In this document: one piece after another, positions 1 to 8,156 of the stretch
How the letters are laid out: each line of letters opens with the position of its first letter
Position numbering within the stretch: position 1 is the stretch's first letter
DNA from: an uncultured Bacilli bacterium
Lineage (GTDB): Bacteria > Bacillota_I > Bacilli_A > RF39 > UBA660
Length of the DNA: 15,361 nucleotides
Assembly (NCBI GenBank): GCA_949280095.1
Contig: CASDHD010000018.1
Coordinates: 1 to 15,361 of the forward strand
Direction of reading: 5' to 3'
The notes under the pieces: model-generated
What the model was told of the DNA's origin: nothing
What the model saw: only the letters and a program-made list of their open reading frames with translations
Database searches by the model: none
Program-made: the position numbers and the translations under genes

Positions 1-220
1 CGACAATCAACTGGTTGATTACGATTTATTTAAACCCCTTAGCAACGCCTTATAAATACAGAGATTCCACGAATTTAGATCTTACACATTTTGGCTAAAA
101 AGAAGCAAAAATCACTAAAAAATCATAAAATCATAGCAAATTTAATGAATTTTATTATAGGAATTCAAAAGGTGATTACGACATTTAAATCCCTCAATAA
201 AAGAGAAAGAAGGTGTTAAT
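1..220. other. Non-coding leader with palindrome and imperfect direct repeat
   Basis: No convincing gene lies here. Positions 5-20 form a palindrome, AATCAAC-TG-GTTGATT (7-bp arms). Two related stretches share GATTACGA followed by TTTAAA and a CCCT box, at about 14-42 and 172-197. They could be an operator or a recombination site; neither is proven. A 17-codon open stretch enters from the window edge and stops at 53-55; it could be the tail of an upstream gene, but it is too short to identify. The ribosome binding site of the next gene, AAGAAGGTG, is near 207-215. I see no clear promoter and no LexA-type box, although the next gene resembles DinD. Confidence 0.4.
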
Positions 221-1081
221 TTGAAGAATAAATTAGAGACGATATCAAATCTATTTGAAGATAAGGAAATAAGAAGTATTTGGGATAGTGAAAAAGAAGA
301 CTATTATTTTAGCGTAGTTGATGTTGTAAGTGCATTGACAGAAAGTAATGATGCGAGAAAATATTGGTCTGTATTAAAATTGAGATTAAAAAAAGAGGAG
401 TCTGAGTTGGCTACAAATTGTAGTCAACTGAAATTAAAATCAAGTGACGGTAAATATTATAATCAGGATGTACTTGATACAAAAGGAATTTTACGACTTA
501 TTGAATCAGTTCCGAGTCCAAAAGCAGAACCTTTTAAATTATGGTTAGCGAATCTTGGTAGTGAGAGAATTGATGAAGTATTTGATCCTGAAATCGCAAT
601 AAATCGAGCAGTAAATTATTATCGTAATAAAGGTTATACAGACGAATGGATTAAGGCTAGATTAATGGGAATAGTAGATAGATTTAAACTTACGGACATT
701 TGGAAAGAAGGAGGCATAAACAAACCAATAGAATATGCTTTACTAACCAATGAAATTTATAAAGGATGGTCTGGAATGAAAGCTAATGAATACAAGGAAT
801 TAAAAGGGCTAAGAAAAGAATCTTTAAGAGATAATATGACTGATATAGAAGTTGCACTTACAAATATAGGAGAGATTGCAACACGAGATATCGCAAGAGA
901 AGAACATCCACAAGGCTTAAAAGAAAATTTGAAAGTTGCCAAACGAGGTGGAGGAGTTGCTAAAGGTGCTAGAGATTTATATGAAAAGGAAACAAAAAAA
1001 TCTGCTATTTCTAAAGACAATGCACTCAATTATCAATATGTTAATGAACAACAAAAAATAGAGAGTAAAGTTAATGAGTAA
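221..1081 (+). CDS. Bro-N/DinD-like DNA-damage-inducible or phage antirepressor-type protein
   Basis: A 286-aa protein with a TTG start, chosen because AAGAAGGTG sits just upstream and no better ATG lies near. The N-terminal ~115 residues fit a Bro-N fold: 'YYFSVVDVVSAL', then 'YWSVLKLRLKKE', then 'LRLIESVPSPKAEPFKLWL'. The C-terminal third, with 'NIGEIATRDIAREEHPQG' and 'AKRGGGVAKGARDLYE', resembles the tail of E. coli DinD and related phage/plasmid proteins. Family members are often encoded on prophages or mobile elements; DinD inhibits RecA filaments in E. coli, but whether this homologue does so is unknown. It is the first of four small codirectional genes and ends at the start of the next reading frame. 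Function is inferred from motif resemblance only. Confidence 0.75.
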   Translation: MKNKLETISNLFEDKEIRSIWDSEKEDYYFSVVDVVSALTESNDARKYWSVLKLRLKKEESELATNCSQLKLKSSDGKYYNQDVLDTKGILRLIESVPSPKAEPFKLWLANLGSERIDEVFDPEIAINRAVNYYRNKGYTDEWIKARLMGIVDRFKLTDIWKEGGINKPIEYALLTNEIYKGWSGMKANEYKELKGLRKESLRDNMTDIEVALTNIGEIATRDIAREEHPQGLKENLKVAKRGGGVAKGARDLYEKETKKSAISKDNALNYQYVNEQQKIESKVNE

Positions 1082-1139
1082 ATTCACACATTTACCATTA
1101 ATTACATTTGAATATATAATTAATTTGGAGTGTGATTTT

Positions 1140-1415
1140 ATGGATAAATATAATATTGAAGAAATTAAAGAAAAATTAGAAAGATGTAAAAGCATGAAAC
1201 TGGAAGATGTAACGCTAGATGATGTAGACGAAATAAGTTCTATAAAAATAGATAGAAGAAAACCTAGTAATGAAAGAATATTAGATTTTTTGACTAAAGT
1301 AAAAAATCCATATATATTTAAAGTGAATGGTAAATTAGTTAGAATTAGATTTTCAGATACAGATAAAACTGCAGAAGATTGTTTAACTAGAGTATTGGAA
1401 AATTTATACAGATAA
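1140..1415 (+). CDS. Small conserved protein of Firmicutes mobile elements (DUF6870-like)
   Basis: I place the start at 1140, giving 91 aa, because GGAG lies about 10 bases upstream. An upstream in-frame ATG at 1074 overlaps the previous gene and would add 22 residues that look unlike the family. The core reads 'IKIDRRKPSNERILDFLTKV' followed by 'KNPYIFKVNGKLVRIRFSDT' and 'EDCL.RVLENL'. This matches, from memory, a short family common in Firmicutes conjugative and integrative elements (I believe DUF6870). No enzymatic function is known to me. It supports the idea that the 221-1415 pair is accessory DNA. Confidence in the gene is high; confidence in the family number is moderate. Confidence 0.65.
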   Translation: MDKYNIEEIKEKLERCKSMKLEDVTLDDVDEISSIKIDRRKPSNERILDFLTKVKNPYIFKVNGKLVRIRFSDTDKTAEDCLTRVLENLYR

Positions 1416-1432
1416 AGTTAATTGGAGGTAAA

Positions 1433-1831
1433 ATGAAAGCAATAACAATTAAACAACCATGGGCAACATTAATAGCAGAAGGTTATAAAGAATATGAATT
1501 TAGAACATGGAAAACTAAATATTGTGGAGATATATTAATTCATGCAGGTAAAGGGATAGATAAAAAGGCAATGGAGAGATTCAAACATTTAAATTTAGAA
1601 TATCCAGTTGGTCAAATTATTACAAAGGCAATAATTACTGATTGTGTCAAAGTTGATGATAGATTAAGAGATGTATTAGCTAAAAAAGATCCAATAGTAT
1701 ATAAAGGCGTAATAAATAAAACATCGAATGATTGGGATGGATATGGATTTAAATTAGAAAACATTGAAAAAATAAATCCTATTGAAGTAAATGGTAAATT
1801 AAGCTTATGGGATTATGATTATGAAAATTAA
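1433..1831 (+). CDS. ASCH-domain protein (type 1, 132 aa)
   Basis: An ATG start with TTGGAGGTAAA just upstream gives 132 aa. The N-terminus shows the ASCH signature: 'IKQPWATLIAEGYKEYEFRT', then 'YCGDILIHAGKGID', and later a beta-rich segment 'PVGQIITKAIITDCVKV'. ASCH domains are PUA-like beta-barrels that bind RNA or nucleosides; some act as nucleoside or acetylcytidine amidohydrolases. The length and the conserved 'PWA..I..G.K..E.RTW' and 'G.I.IHAGK' elements suggest a complete domain with no fusion. It sits 17 bases after the preceding gene and 26 before a second, divergent ASCH gene, so all may be cotranscribed. Substrate is unknown. Confidence 0.85.
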   Translation: MKAITIKQPWATLIAEGYKEYEFRTWKTKYCGDILIHAGKGIDKKAMERFKHLNLEYPVGQIITKAIITDCVKVDDRLRDVLAKKDPIVYKGVINKTSNDWDGYGFKLENIEKINPIEVNGKLSLWDYDYEN

Positions 1832-1857
1832 ATAATAAGGAGTTATGGAGAAATAGT

Positions 1858-2205
1858 ATGAAACATAGAATGAATTTAAATAATAACCCCTTTAATCTTA
1901 TAAAGAATGGAACAAAAACTATAGAATTACGATTAAATGATGAAAAAAGACAATTATTAAAAGAAAATGACTTCATAGAATTTACAAATAGAGTAACTTT
2001 AGAAAAAATTATAGTTAAAATAGAGGGATTATATAAATATTCGAATTTTAAAGAATTATATAAACATTTTGATAAAATAGCAATAGGATATGACAAATAT
2101 GATATAGCAAATCCTAAAGATATGGAAAAGTATTATTCTAAAGAAGAACAAGATAAATATGGAGTTATTGGGATAAAAGTAAGAGTGATAGAAGATAGGA
2201 AGTGA
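1858..2205 (+). CDS. ASCH-domain protein (type 2, 115 aa)
   Basis: The start ATG at 1858 follows GGAG with 7-base spacing. The 115-aa product begins with the typical short-ASCH pattern 'MNLNNNPFNLIKNGTKTIEL', then 'RLNDEKRQLLKENDFIEF', and ends in beta-strand material 'YGVIGIKVRVIE'. This subfamily is distinct from the 132-aa neighbour, so the pair is not a recent tandem duplication. Likely role is nucleic-acid or nucleoside binding through a PUA-like fold; partner unknown. The stop codon TGA (2203-2205) lies six bases before the preferred rbgA start, so translation of rbgA is probably coupled to this gene. Confidence 0.85.
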   Translation: MKHRMNLNNNPFNLIKNGTKTIELRLNDEKRQLLKENDFIEFTNRVTLEKIIVKIEGLYKYSNFKELYKHFDKIAIGYDKYDIANPKDMEKYYSKEEQDKYGVIGIKVRVIEDRK

Positions 2206-2210
2206 TAAAA

Positions 2211-3071
2211 ATGGACAACAATAATCGACAAAATCAAGCAAATATAAACTGGTACCCAGGTCATATGGCCAAAACGAGAAGACTAATTAGTGAAAAATAT
2301 TCTCTAATTGATGTTGTGTATGAACTAGTAGATGCAAGAATACCATATTCTTCTAAAATAAAAGATATTTATGATTTAATAAGAAACAAACCCAAACTTC
2401 TTATTATGACCAAAAAAGATTTGTGTGACATAAAAGTAACCCAAAAATGGATAAGTTACTATGAAAACTTAGGGGCGAAAGTATTACTTGTAGATTTAAA
2501 TAATGATAATGATTATAAGCGTATTATTGAAGAAACTTATAAAATGATGAATGAGGTTCAAATAAAAAGAGAAGAAAAAGGATTAAAAGAAAAAGAAATT
2601 CATGCTTTAGTCATTGGAATTCCAAATGTAGGAAAAAGTACACTTATTAATAAACTTGCCAATCGCCGTGTTGCAGATGTAGGAAACAATCCAGGCGTAA
2701 CAAAACAAGTTAAATGGTTAAAGACATCTTACCATATTTCTCTTTTAGATACTCCAGGCATTCTATGGCCAAAACTTAGTGAAGAAAAAGTAGCGCTTAA
2801 TTTAGCAGCTATGACAAGCATTAAACAAGAAATTTTACCAATCGATGATGTTGCAGTATACATTTTACAAACCCTTGCCGAGTACTACCCAAATATTCTA
2901 AAAGATAGATATAGTCTAAATAATGTCAATGATTTACAAGAAGCTTACGAAATAATTGGAAAAAATATGGGTGCCATCAAAAATGGCGAAGTAGATTACG
3001 ACCGTGTAAGTAAAAAAATTCTTAATGATATAAAAATGGAATACGTGAGAGGAATAACATTTGATAGATAA
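2211..3071 (+). CDS. rbgA: Ribosome biogenesis GTPase RbgA (YlqF)
   Basis: A circularly permuted GTPase needed for late assembly of the 50S subunit. I choose the ATG at 2211 (286 aa) because AGGAAG ends 8 bases upstream; an in-frame GTG at 2202 overlaps the previous gene and is less well placed. Motif order is permuted as in the family: the N-terminal 'NWYPGHMAKT' with His18, equivalent to the catalytically important His9 of B. subtilis RbgA; G4 'TKKD' at 67-70 (T in place of the usual N); P-loop 'GIPNVGKST' at 136-144; 'PGVTKQ' as G2; and 'DTPG' at 180-183. A helical RNA-binding C-terminal domain follows. Length matches B. subtilis RbgA (282 aa). rnhB follows at 63 bases, as in Bacillus. Confidence 0.95.
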   Translation: MDNNNRQNQANINWYPGHMAKTRRLISEKYSLIDVVYELVDARIPYSSKIKDIYDLIRNKPKLLIMTKKDLCDIKVTQKWISYYENLGAKVLLVDLNNDNDYKRIIEETYKMMNEVQIKREEKGLKEKEIHALVIGIPNVGKSTLINKLANRRVADVGNNPGVTKQVKWLKTSYHISLLDTPGILWPKLSEEKVALNLAAMTSIKQEILPIDDVAVYILQTLAEYYPNILKDRYSLNNVNDLQEAYEIIGKNMGAIKNGEVDYDRVSKKILNDIKMEYVRGITFDR

Positions 3072-3134
3072 AGCAATTCTTTTTCGTATTTCTTTTTAAA
3101 TTTTGTGTTAAAATGTTAAAAGAGGTGAAACGTA

Positions 3135-3797
3135 GTGGTAAAAAAGGAAGAAGATTTACTAAAATATGAAAAAGAATTATACAAACAGAATATAACATTA
3201 ATAGCAGGTGTTGATGAAGTAGGACGTGGACCACTTGTAGGGCCAGTTGTTGCTGCAGCTGTCATTCTTCCTAAAAAATATCATTTAGAAGGTCTAACAG
3301 ATTCTAAAAAACTAAGCGAGAAAAAACGAAATACTTTTTATGAGATAATAAAACGTGATGCCATTTCTATTGGAATAGGAATCGTTTCAGCAAGTAAAAT
3401 CGATGAAATTAATATTTATGAAGCAAGCAAACTAGCAATGATAGAAGCAATAAACAACTTAGATGTAAAACCTGAGCATGTTTTAATCGATGCGATGAAA
3501 TTAGACTTAAATGTACCTTCAACAAGCATTATTCATGGAGATGCTTTATCAGAATCCATTGCTGCTGCAAGTGTAATAGCAAAAGTTACACGAGATGAAA
3601 TGATGTATGAATTGCATCAAAAACATCCAGAATATCATTTTGATAAGCACAAAGGGTATCCAACAAAACTTCATTTAGAATGTTTAGAAAAATATGGCCC
3701 TTTAAAAAATTATCGATTTACATACAAGCCAGTTCGTGATTTAATAGAGAAAGGTGAAGAAGTAGATGAAAAAATTCATGAAAAACAAACTAATTAA
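3135..3797 (+). CDS. rnhB: Ribonuclease HII
   Basis: RNase HII cleaves RNA in RNA/DNA hybrids and at single misincorporated ribonucleotides. The start is GTG at 3135, supported by AGAGGTG 7 bases upstream. The 220-aa protein has the family signature 'AGVDEVGRGPLVGPVVAAAV' with Asp27-Glu28; a third acidic residue Asp119 in 'VLIDAMKLD'; and 'SESIAAASVIAKVTRDE' with Asp154. Together they form the DEDD site, so the enzyme should be active. 'HKGYPTKLHLE' and 'FTYKPV' near the end are also typical. It is slightly shorter than the B. subtilis enzyme because the N-terminal extension is shorter. The last 32 bases overlap the next gene. Confidence 0.95.
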   Translation: MVKKEEDLLKYEKELYKQNITLIAGVDEVGRGPLVGPVVAAAVILPKKYHLEGLTDSKKLSEKKRNTFYEIIKRDAISIGIGIVSASKIDEINIYEASKLAMIEAINNLDVKPEHVLIDAMKLDLNVPSTSIIHGDALSESIAAASVIAKVTRDEMMYELHQKHPEYHFDKHKGYPTKLHLECLEKYGPLKNYRFTYKPVRDLIEKGEEVDEKIHEKQTN

Positions 3798-5820
3798 AAA
3801 TTATATTGCATTTTTACTCCCAATGTTCCTACTAGAAGTACTATTTAGAATACTATCAAACATGGCAGTATTTGATTGGGCAATATTTAGAATATTCTTA
3901 AGTTGTAATATTATTGCTTTAGTAATCAGTATTATTACTTGTTTTTTGAAGGAAAGTATAGGACGAGTTATAGAGATTATAGTTTTCTTTATTATTACTG
4001 CTTATACTATCTGTCAAGCAGGATTCGAAAACTTTATTGGTGTCTACATTTCCATTGGAACTAGTAGTCAACTTGGTGCAGTAACCGAATATATAAAGGA
4101 TTATTTTGCTTCATTTGATGCTATTTTTTGGACTATGGCCATTCCTTTTCTTCTATATGTCGTCTATAAATGTTTCTTAGAGAAAAAGATTTTTGTTTCC
4201 TTATACAAAGAAGAAAAGAGTATATTTACAAAACGTGTAAACCGTAAAAGTGCTCTTATAGCACTAGGATGTGTTGTTCTTCTTTCTGTTATGTATTATC
4301 AAACCTTGACACTAAAATTTATGCAAAATGAACTACAGTTAGAAAGCACAAAAGCCTTATTTAAAAATCCTGAGAACATAAACATTAGTGTCAACCAATT
4401 TGGGACAAGTGTATTTGGAATTTTAGATATTAAAACAACATTATTTAAAACAGAAGATGTGGAATTATTCGATTTCAAAGAAAATAAAAATGATCCAGAA
4501 GAAATTACTGATCAAACAAGAATCATTGATGACACTGCTTGGAGTTTATTACAAAATGAAACAAAAAATAATAATCATAAAACCCTAAACAGTTATTTCA
4601 TGAATCGGGAAATTGCTGATAAAAATGAATACACTGGTTTATTTGAAGGTAAAAACTTAATTGTTATTATGATGGAAAGTGTTAATGAAATTTTCATCAA
4701 TCCTGAATACTATCCAACATTTTATAAAATGTATACAGAAGGATTTAGTTGGGAAAATAACTATTCTCCTAGAAATTCTTGTGCAACTGGAAATAATGAA
4801 ATGAGTGGAATGGTAAGCTTATTTAGCATTAATCGCATTTGTACTGCAAACCAGTATAAAAATAATAAATACGATGAAAGTATTTTTGGATTATTTAATA
4901 AAGCTGGATATCAAACATCTTCTTATCATAACTATGACGAAACCTATTATTTTCGTTCGACGATTCATAAAAATATGGGAAGTGGAGCTTTCTACGGCGT
5001 GAAAGATTTAAAAATACCATATACTTCAGAATATAAAGAATGGCCAAGTGATATACTTCTGATGGAAAAAAGTATGGAACACATTGATACCACAGAACCT
5101 TTTATGGCTTGGATGACAACTGTAACTTCTCATCAACCCTATTATGTATCGAGTGAATACGGGGACAAACACTTAAATCTATTTAAAAATACCAATTATT
5201 CTACATCCACAAAACGTTATATGTCAAAATTAAAAGAGTTAGACTTAGCGCTAGCAAGACTTTTAGAACTATTAGAAGAAAAAGATATTTTAGATGACAC
5301 GGTTATCGTGATGTATGGAGATCATTATCCATACGGATTAAAAGATAACGATATAAAAAGTGTACTTCCTGATGCTTTAGAAAGAAACAACATTGAACAA
5401 ACTCCATTTGTTATTTACAATAGTGCAACAGAAGGGCATCATTTTACGGAATATACATCTTATTTAAACTTATTACCAACAGTTGCAAATCTCTTTAATT
5501 TGGATTATGATCCACGTTTGTATGTAGGAGAAGATATTCTAGCAGAGAATTATGGTGTTTCTTACAAAAATAGAGTTATATTTGCAGATGGTTCTTGGGA
5601 AAATGAAGTTGCATACTATAATTCAACAACAGGAAAAATAAATTATTTTGGGGAAAAAACATATAGTAATGAAGAAATTGTCGCTTTCAATAAAGAAATA
5701 AGTAATATGATAAAAATGAGCAACTTAGCTATAACAAGTAATTATTTTGAATATTTAAGTAATGGCTTAAGTAAATACCAACAAATAGATACGCCAGAAA
5801 CAGATGAAGAGGTAAATTAG
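3766..5820 (+). CDS. LtaS-like membrane sulfatase/polyglycerol-phosphate synthase
   Basis: A 684-aa membrane enzyme of the lipoteichoic acid synthase/phosphoglycerol transferase family, which polymerises glycerol phosphate from phosphatidylglycerol outside the membrane. Five hydrophobic segments lie at about 12-31, 38-61, 66-87, 118-136 and 163-182, followed by a linker and an extracellular alkaline-phosphatase-like domain. Catalytic features: Glu304 in 'IVIMMESVNE', the nucleophile candidate Thr341 in 'NSCATGNNEMSG', and Asp519-His520 in 'YGDHYPYG', corresponding to LtaS Glu255, Thr300 and Asp475-His476. The ATG at 3766 has AAGGTG 9 bases upstream and overlaps rnhB; an in-frame ATG at 3778 is an alternative. 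topA begins 11 bases later. Whether it makes LTA or a related polymer cannot be told. Confidence 0.88.
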   Translation: MKKFMKNKLIKNYIAFLLPMFLLEVLFRILSNMAVFDWAIFRIFLSCNIIALVISIITCFLKESIGRVIEIIVFFIITAYTICQAGFENFIGVYISIGTSSQLGAVTEYIKDYFASFDAIFWTMAIPFLLYVVYKCFLEKKIFVSLYKEEKSIFTKRVNRKSALIALGCVVLLSVMYYQTLTLKFMQNELQLESTKALFKNPENINISVNQFGTSVFGILDIKTTLFKTEDVELFDFKENKNDPEEITDQTRIIDDTAWSLLQNETKNNNHKTLNSYFMNREIADKNEYTGLFEGKNLIVIMMESVNEIFINPEYYPTFYKMYTEGFSWENNYSPRNSCATGNNEMSGMVSLFSINRICTANQYKNNKYDESIFGLFNKAGYQTSSYHNYDETYYFRSTIHKNMGSGAFYGVKDLKIPYTSEYKEWPSDILLMEKSMEHIDTTEPFMAWMTTVTSHQPYYVSSEYGDKHLNLFKNTNYSTSTKRYMSKLKELDLALARLLELLEEKDILDDTVIVMYGDHYPYGLKDNDIKSVLPDALERNNIEQTPFVIYNSATEGHHFTEYTSYLNLLPTVANLFNLDYDPRLYVGEDILAENYGVSYKNRVIFADGSWENEVAYYNSTTGKINYFGEKTYSNEEIVAFNKEISNMIKMSNLAITSNYFEYLSNGLSKYQQIDTPETDEEVN

Positions 5821-5831
5821 AAAGGAAAACT

Positions 5832-7859
5832 ATGAAAAAACTAGTAATTGTAGAATCTCCAGCCAAAAGTAAAACAATTGAAAAATATTTAGGCAGTGAT
5901 TACAAGGTAGTATCCAGTAAAGGGCATATAAGAGACTTAGCAACCAGTGGAAAATTTGGACTGGGTGTAGATGTCGAAAATGATTTCAAACCAAACTATA
6001 TTCCTATCAAAGGAAAATCAAAAGATATTAATGCTTTAAAAAAAGATGTAAAAAATAGTGAGTTTGTTTATCTTGCTACCGACCCTGACCGTGAAGGAGA
6101 AGCTATTTCTTGGCACTTAAAAGATACATTAGATATCACCGATAACTATAGTCGTGTGGTTTTTAACGAAATAACAAAAGACGTTGTTATTGATGCGATT
6201 AACCATCCTCGTAAAATTGATGACAATCTAGTAAAAAGTCAAGAAACAAGAAGAATTTTAGATCGTATTATTGGGTTTCGATTAAGTAAACTTATGCAAT
6301 CTAAAACTGGTGGAAAAAGTGCAGGAAGAGTGCAAAGTGTTGCTTTAAAACTAATCGTAGATCGTGAACGCGAAATAGAAGCCTTCGTGCCCGTTGAATA
6401 TTGGACCATTCATGCCGATTTTAAAGACTTTGTAGCCGATTTAGAAAAGTATCATGGTAAAAAAGTAGAGATTAAAAGTGAAGTCGAAGCCCAGGAAATA
6501 TTAGACCAATTATCAAACGCTTTTAAATTAGAAGATGTTAAACAAACAGATACAGCAAAATATGCAAAACCTGTATTTAAAACCTCGACCTTACAAAGAA
6601 TGGCTGCAAATCGTATTAATTTTGCACCATCTAAAACCATGCGTGTTGCTCAAAAATTATACGAAGGAATTAATATAGGAAGTGAGACTGTTGGTTTAAT
6701 TACTTACATGCGTACTGATTCAGAGCGTGTATCTAGCGCATTCGTTGCAGAAACATATGACTACATTAAGAAAAACTATGGACCTGAATACATTGGAAGC
6801 GTAAAAGTTGGAAAAAAAGACAAAAATATGCAAGATGCCCATGAAGGTATCCGTCCAACAAGCATCATGCGTACACCAGAATCTATGAAAAAATATCTAA
6901 CTCCCGATGAATACAAATTATATAATTTAATTTATGTTCGTGCTTTAGCATCTCTGATGGCAAACGCTAACTTCTTAACAACTTCTGTTATTTTAGAAAA
7001 TAATGGTTATACGTTTAAAACCACAGGTAGTGTTTTAAAATTTGATGGATATTTAAAAGTCTATGCAGCTTATGAAGATCAAAAAGATACGCTTTTACCT
7101 GACTTTCAAAATTATAAAAGCAATACCATTATTGCAAATGCTATCACAAAAGAACAACATTTTACAAAGCCACTTCCAAGATACACAGAAAGTAGTTTAA
7201 TTAAAGAGATGGAAAACTTAGGAATAGGTAGACCTAGTACTTATGCTACTATTGTTACAACCATTAAAGAACGTGGGTATGTGGTTTTAGAAGATAAAAA
7301 AATGATACCAACAGAAATTGGTATTGAAACGACAGATAAATTACAAGAATTCTTTAGTGATATTGTCAATGTTGAATATACAAGCGCTATGGAGACGGAT
7401 TTAGATAAAATAGCAGACGAAGAAGCGGACAATGTAAAAGTCCTACGCGAATTTTATGACAAATTTGAACCATGTGTAGAAGAAGCTTTCGATAAAATGG
7501 AGAAAAAAGAGGCTGAAAAAACAGGAGAAGTATGTCCTGAATGTGGAAGTGATTTGGTTATCCGTAACGGAAAATATGGCCGCTTTACCGCATGCTCGAA
7601 CTATCCAACTTGTAAATATATAAAAAAAGAAGAAAGAGAAATAGAAGAACTTGCCGATTGTCCAAAATGTGATGGCAAGATTGTAGTCAAAAGAACACGC
7701 AAAGGTAAATTTTTCTATGGATGTACGAATTATCCAAAATGTGATTTTGCTTCTTGGTACAAACCAACAGGAGAAAAATGTCCAAATTGTGGCAGTTTAT
7801 TAGTAGAAAAAAAAGATAAAGTCGTATGTTCTAATTGTGAATATGAAAAGGAAGAGTAA
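5832..7859 (+). CDS. topA: DNA topoisomerase I (type IA)
   Basis: Relaxes negative supercoils by single-strand cleavage. AAAGGA lies just before the ATG. The 675-aa protein starts with the Toprim domain: 'KLVIVESPAKSKTIEKYL' with Glu8, then the metal-binding 'TDPDREGE' with Asp84 and Asp86. The active-site Tyr292 is in 'LITYMRTDSERVSS', and 'EGIRPTS' and 'LIKEMENLGIGRPSTYA' are standard type IA motifs. The C-terminus carries three four-Cys zinc ribbons between about 568 and 669 ('CPECG...CSNYPTC', 'CPKCD...CTNYPKC', 'CPNCG...CSNC'). All key residues are present and the length is typical of Bacillota. A weak terminator and a new promoter follow. Confidence 0.97.
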   Translation: MKKLVIVESPAKSKTIEKYLGSDYKVVSSKGHIRDLATSGKFGLGVDVENDFKPNYIPIKGKSKDINALKKDVKNSEFVYLATDPDREGEAISWHLKDTLDITDNYSRVVFNEITKDVVIDAINHPRKIDDNLVKSQETRRILDRIIGFRLSKLMQSKTGGKSAGRVQSVALKLIVDREREIEAFVPVEYWTIHADFKDFVADLEKYHGKKVEIKSEVEAQEILDQLSNAFKLEDVKQTDTAKYAKPVFKTSTLQRMAANRINFAPSKTMRVAQKLYEGINIGSETVGLITYMRTDSERVSSAFVAETYDYIKKNYGPEYIGSVKVGKKDKNMQDAHEGIRPTSIMRTPESMKKYLTPDEYKLYNLIYVRALASLMANANFLTTSVILENNGYTFKTTGSVLKFDGYLKVYAAYEDQKDTLLPDFQNYKSNTIIANAITKEQHFTKPLPRYTESSLIKEMENLGIGRPSTYATIVTTIKERGYVVLEDKKMIPTEIGIETTDKLQEFFSDIVNVEYTSAMETDLDKIADEEADNVKVLREFYDKFEPCVEEAFDKMEKKEAEKTGEVCPECGSDLVIRNGKYGRFTACSNYPTCKYIKKEEREIEELADCPKCDGKIVVKRTRKGKFFYGCTNYPKCDFASWYKPTGEKCPNCGSLLVEKKDKVVCSNCEYEKEE

Positions 7860-7875
7860 AGTCTCTTGCTTTTTT
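7852..7875 (+). terminator. Weak intrinsic terminator after topA
   Basis: AAGAG (7852-7856) pairs with CTCTT (7863-7867) across a 6-base loop and is followed by GCTTTTTTCG. The 5-bp stem is short, so termination would be partial. The left arm overlaps the end of topA. Confidence 0.4.
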
Positions 7876-7894
7876 CGTGTTTTTAGAACATAAT
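7866..7894 (+). promoter_or_regulatory. Promoter for the 78-aa gene and xerC
   Basis: TTGCTT (7866-7871), a 17-base spacer and CATAAT (7889-7894) fit a sigma-A promoter (3/6 and 5/6 matches). Transcription would begin near 7901, just before the ribosome binding site AGGTAGGTG. It overlaps the terminator T-run after topA. Confidence 0.5.
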
Positions 7895-7919
7895 AAAAGT
7901 ATGAAGGTAGGTGTTTATT

Positions 7920-8156
7920 ATGGGTTATTTTAGTAATCAAGATGCCATAAATCAAGAAGAAAGATATAATAGACAATTAAATAGTGGTGATTACGATAGA
8001 GAACTGGACGGATATGATAAGAAGAATTTATTATTACAAAAAAAGTATGCAAAAGAATATAAGGTATTTTGTCAAAAACTCGGAAAATCAAAAACGCGAA
8101 ACTATGAACCTGATTATCACGAAATCCATGAAGAAGAAAATGGACTTGGGCGTTAA
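7920..8156 (+). CDS. Hypothetical 78-aa charged protein between topA and xerC
   Basis: Not recognised. I place the start at ATG 7920, since AAGGTAGGTG lies just upstream; an in-frame GTG at 7911 falls inside that ribosome binding site. The protein is hydrophilic, without a signal peptide or membrane segment, and rich in Tyr, Lys, Glu and Asp: 'MGYFSNQDAINQEERYNRQ' at the start and 'YEPDYHEIHEEENGLGR' at the end. Its stop TAA abuts the ATG of xerC, so the two are translationally coupled and likely cotranscribed from the promoter at 7866. The strong ribosome binding site and tight packing argue for a real gene. No function is proposed. Confidence 0.7.
   Translation: MGYFSNQDAINQEERYNRQLNSGDYDRELDGYDKKNLLLQKKYAKEYKVFCQKLGKSKTRNYEPDYHEIHEEENGLGR

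Noticed and set aside
757..2241. Several minus-strand ORFs of 60-105 codons opposite the left-hand genes
   Set aside because: They lie antisense to well-supported plus-strand genes, lack ribosome binding sites and have low-complexity hydrophobic translations.
3081..3120. Promoter for rnhB (extended -10 TGTTAAAAT at 3106-3114)
   Set aside because: No -35 at a proper distance, and the start would fall inside the rnhB ribosome binding site.
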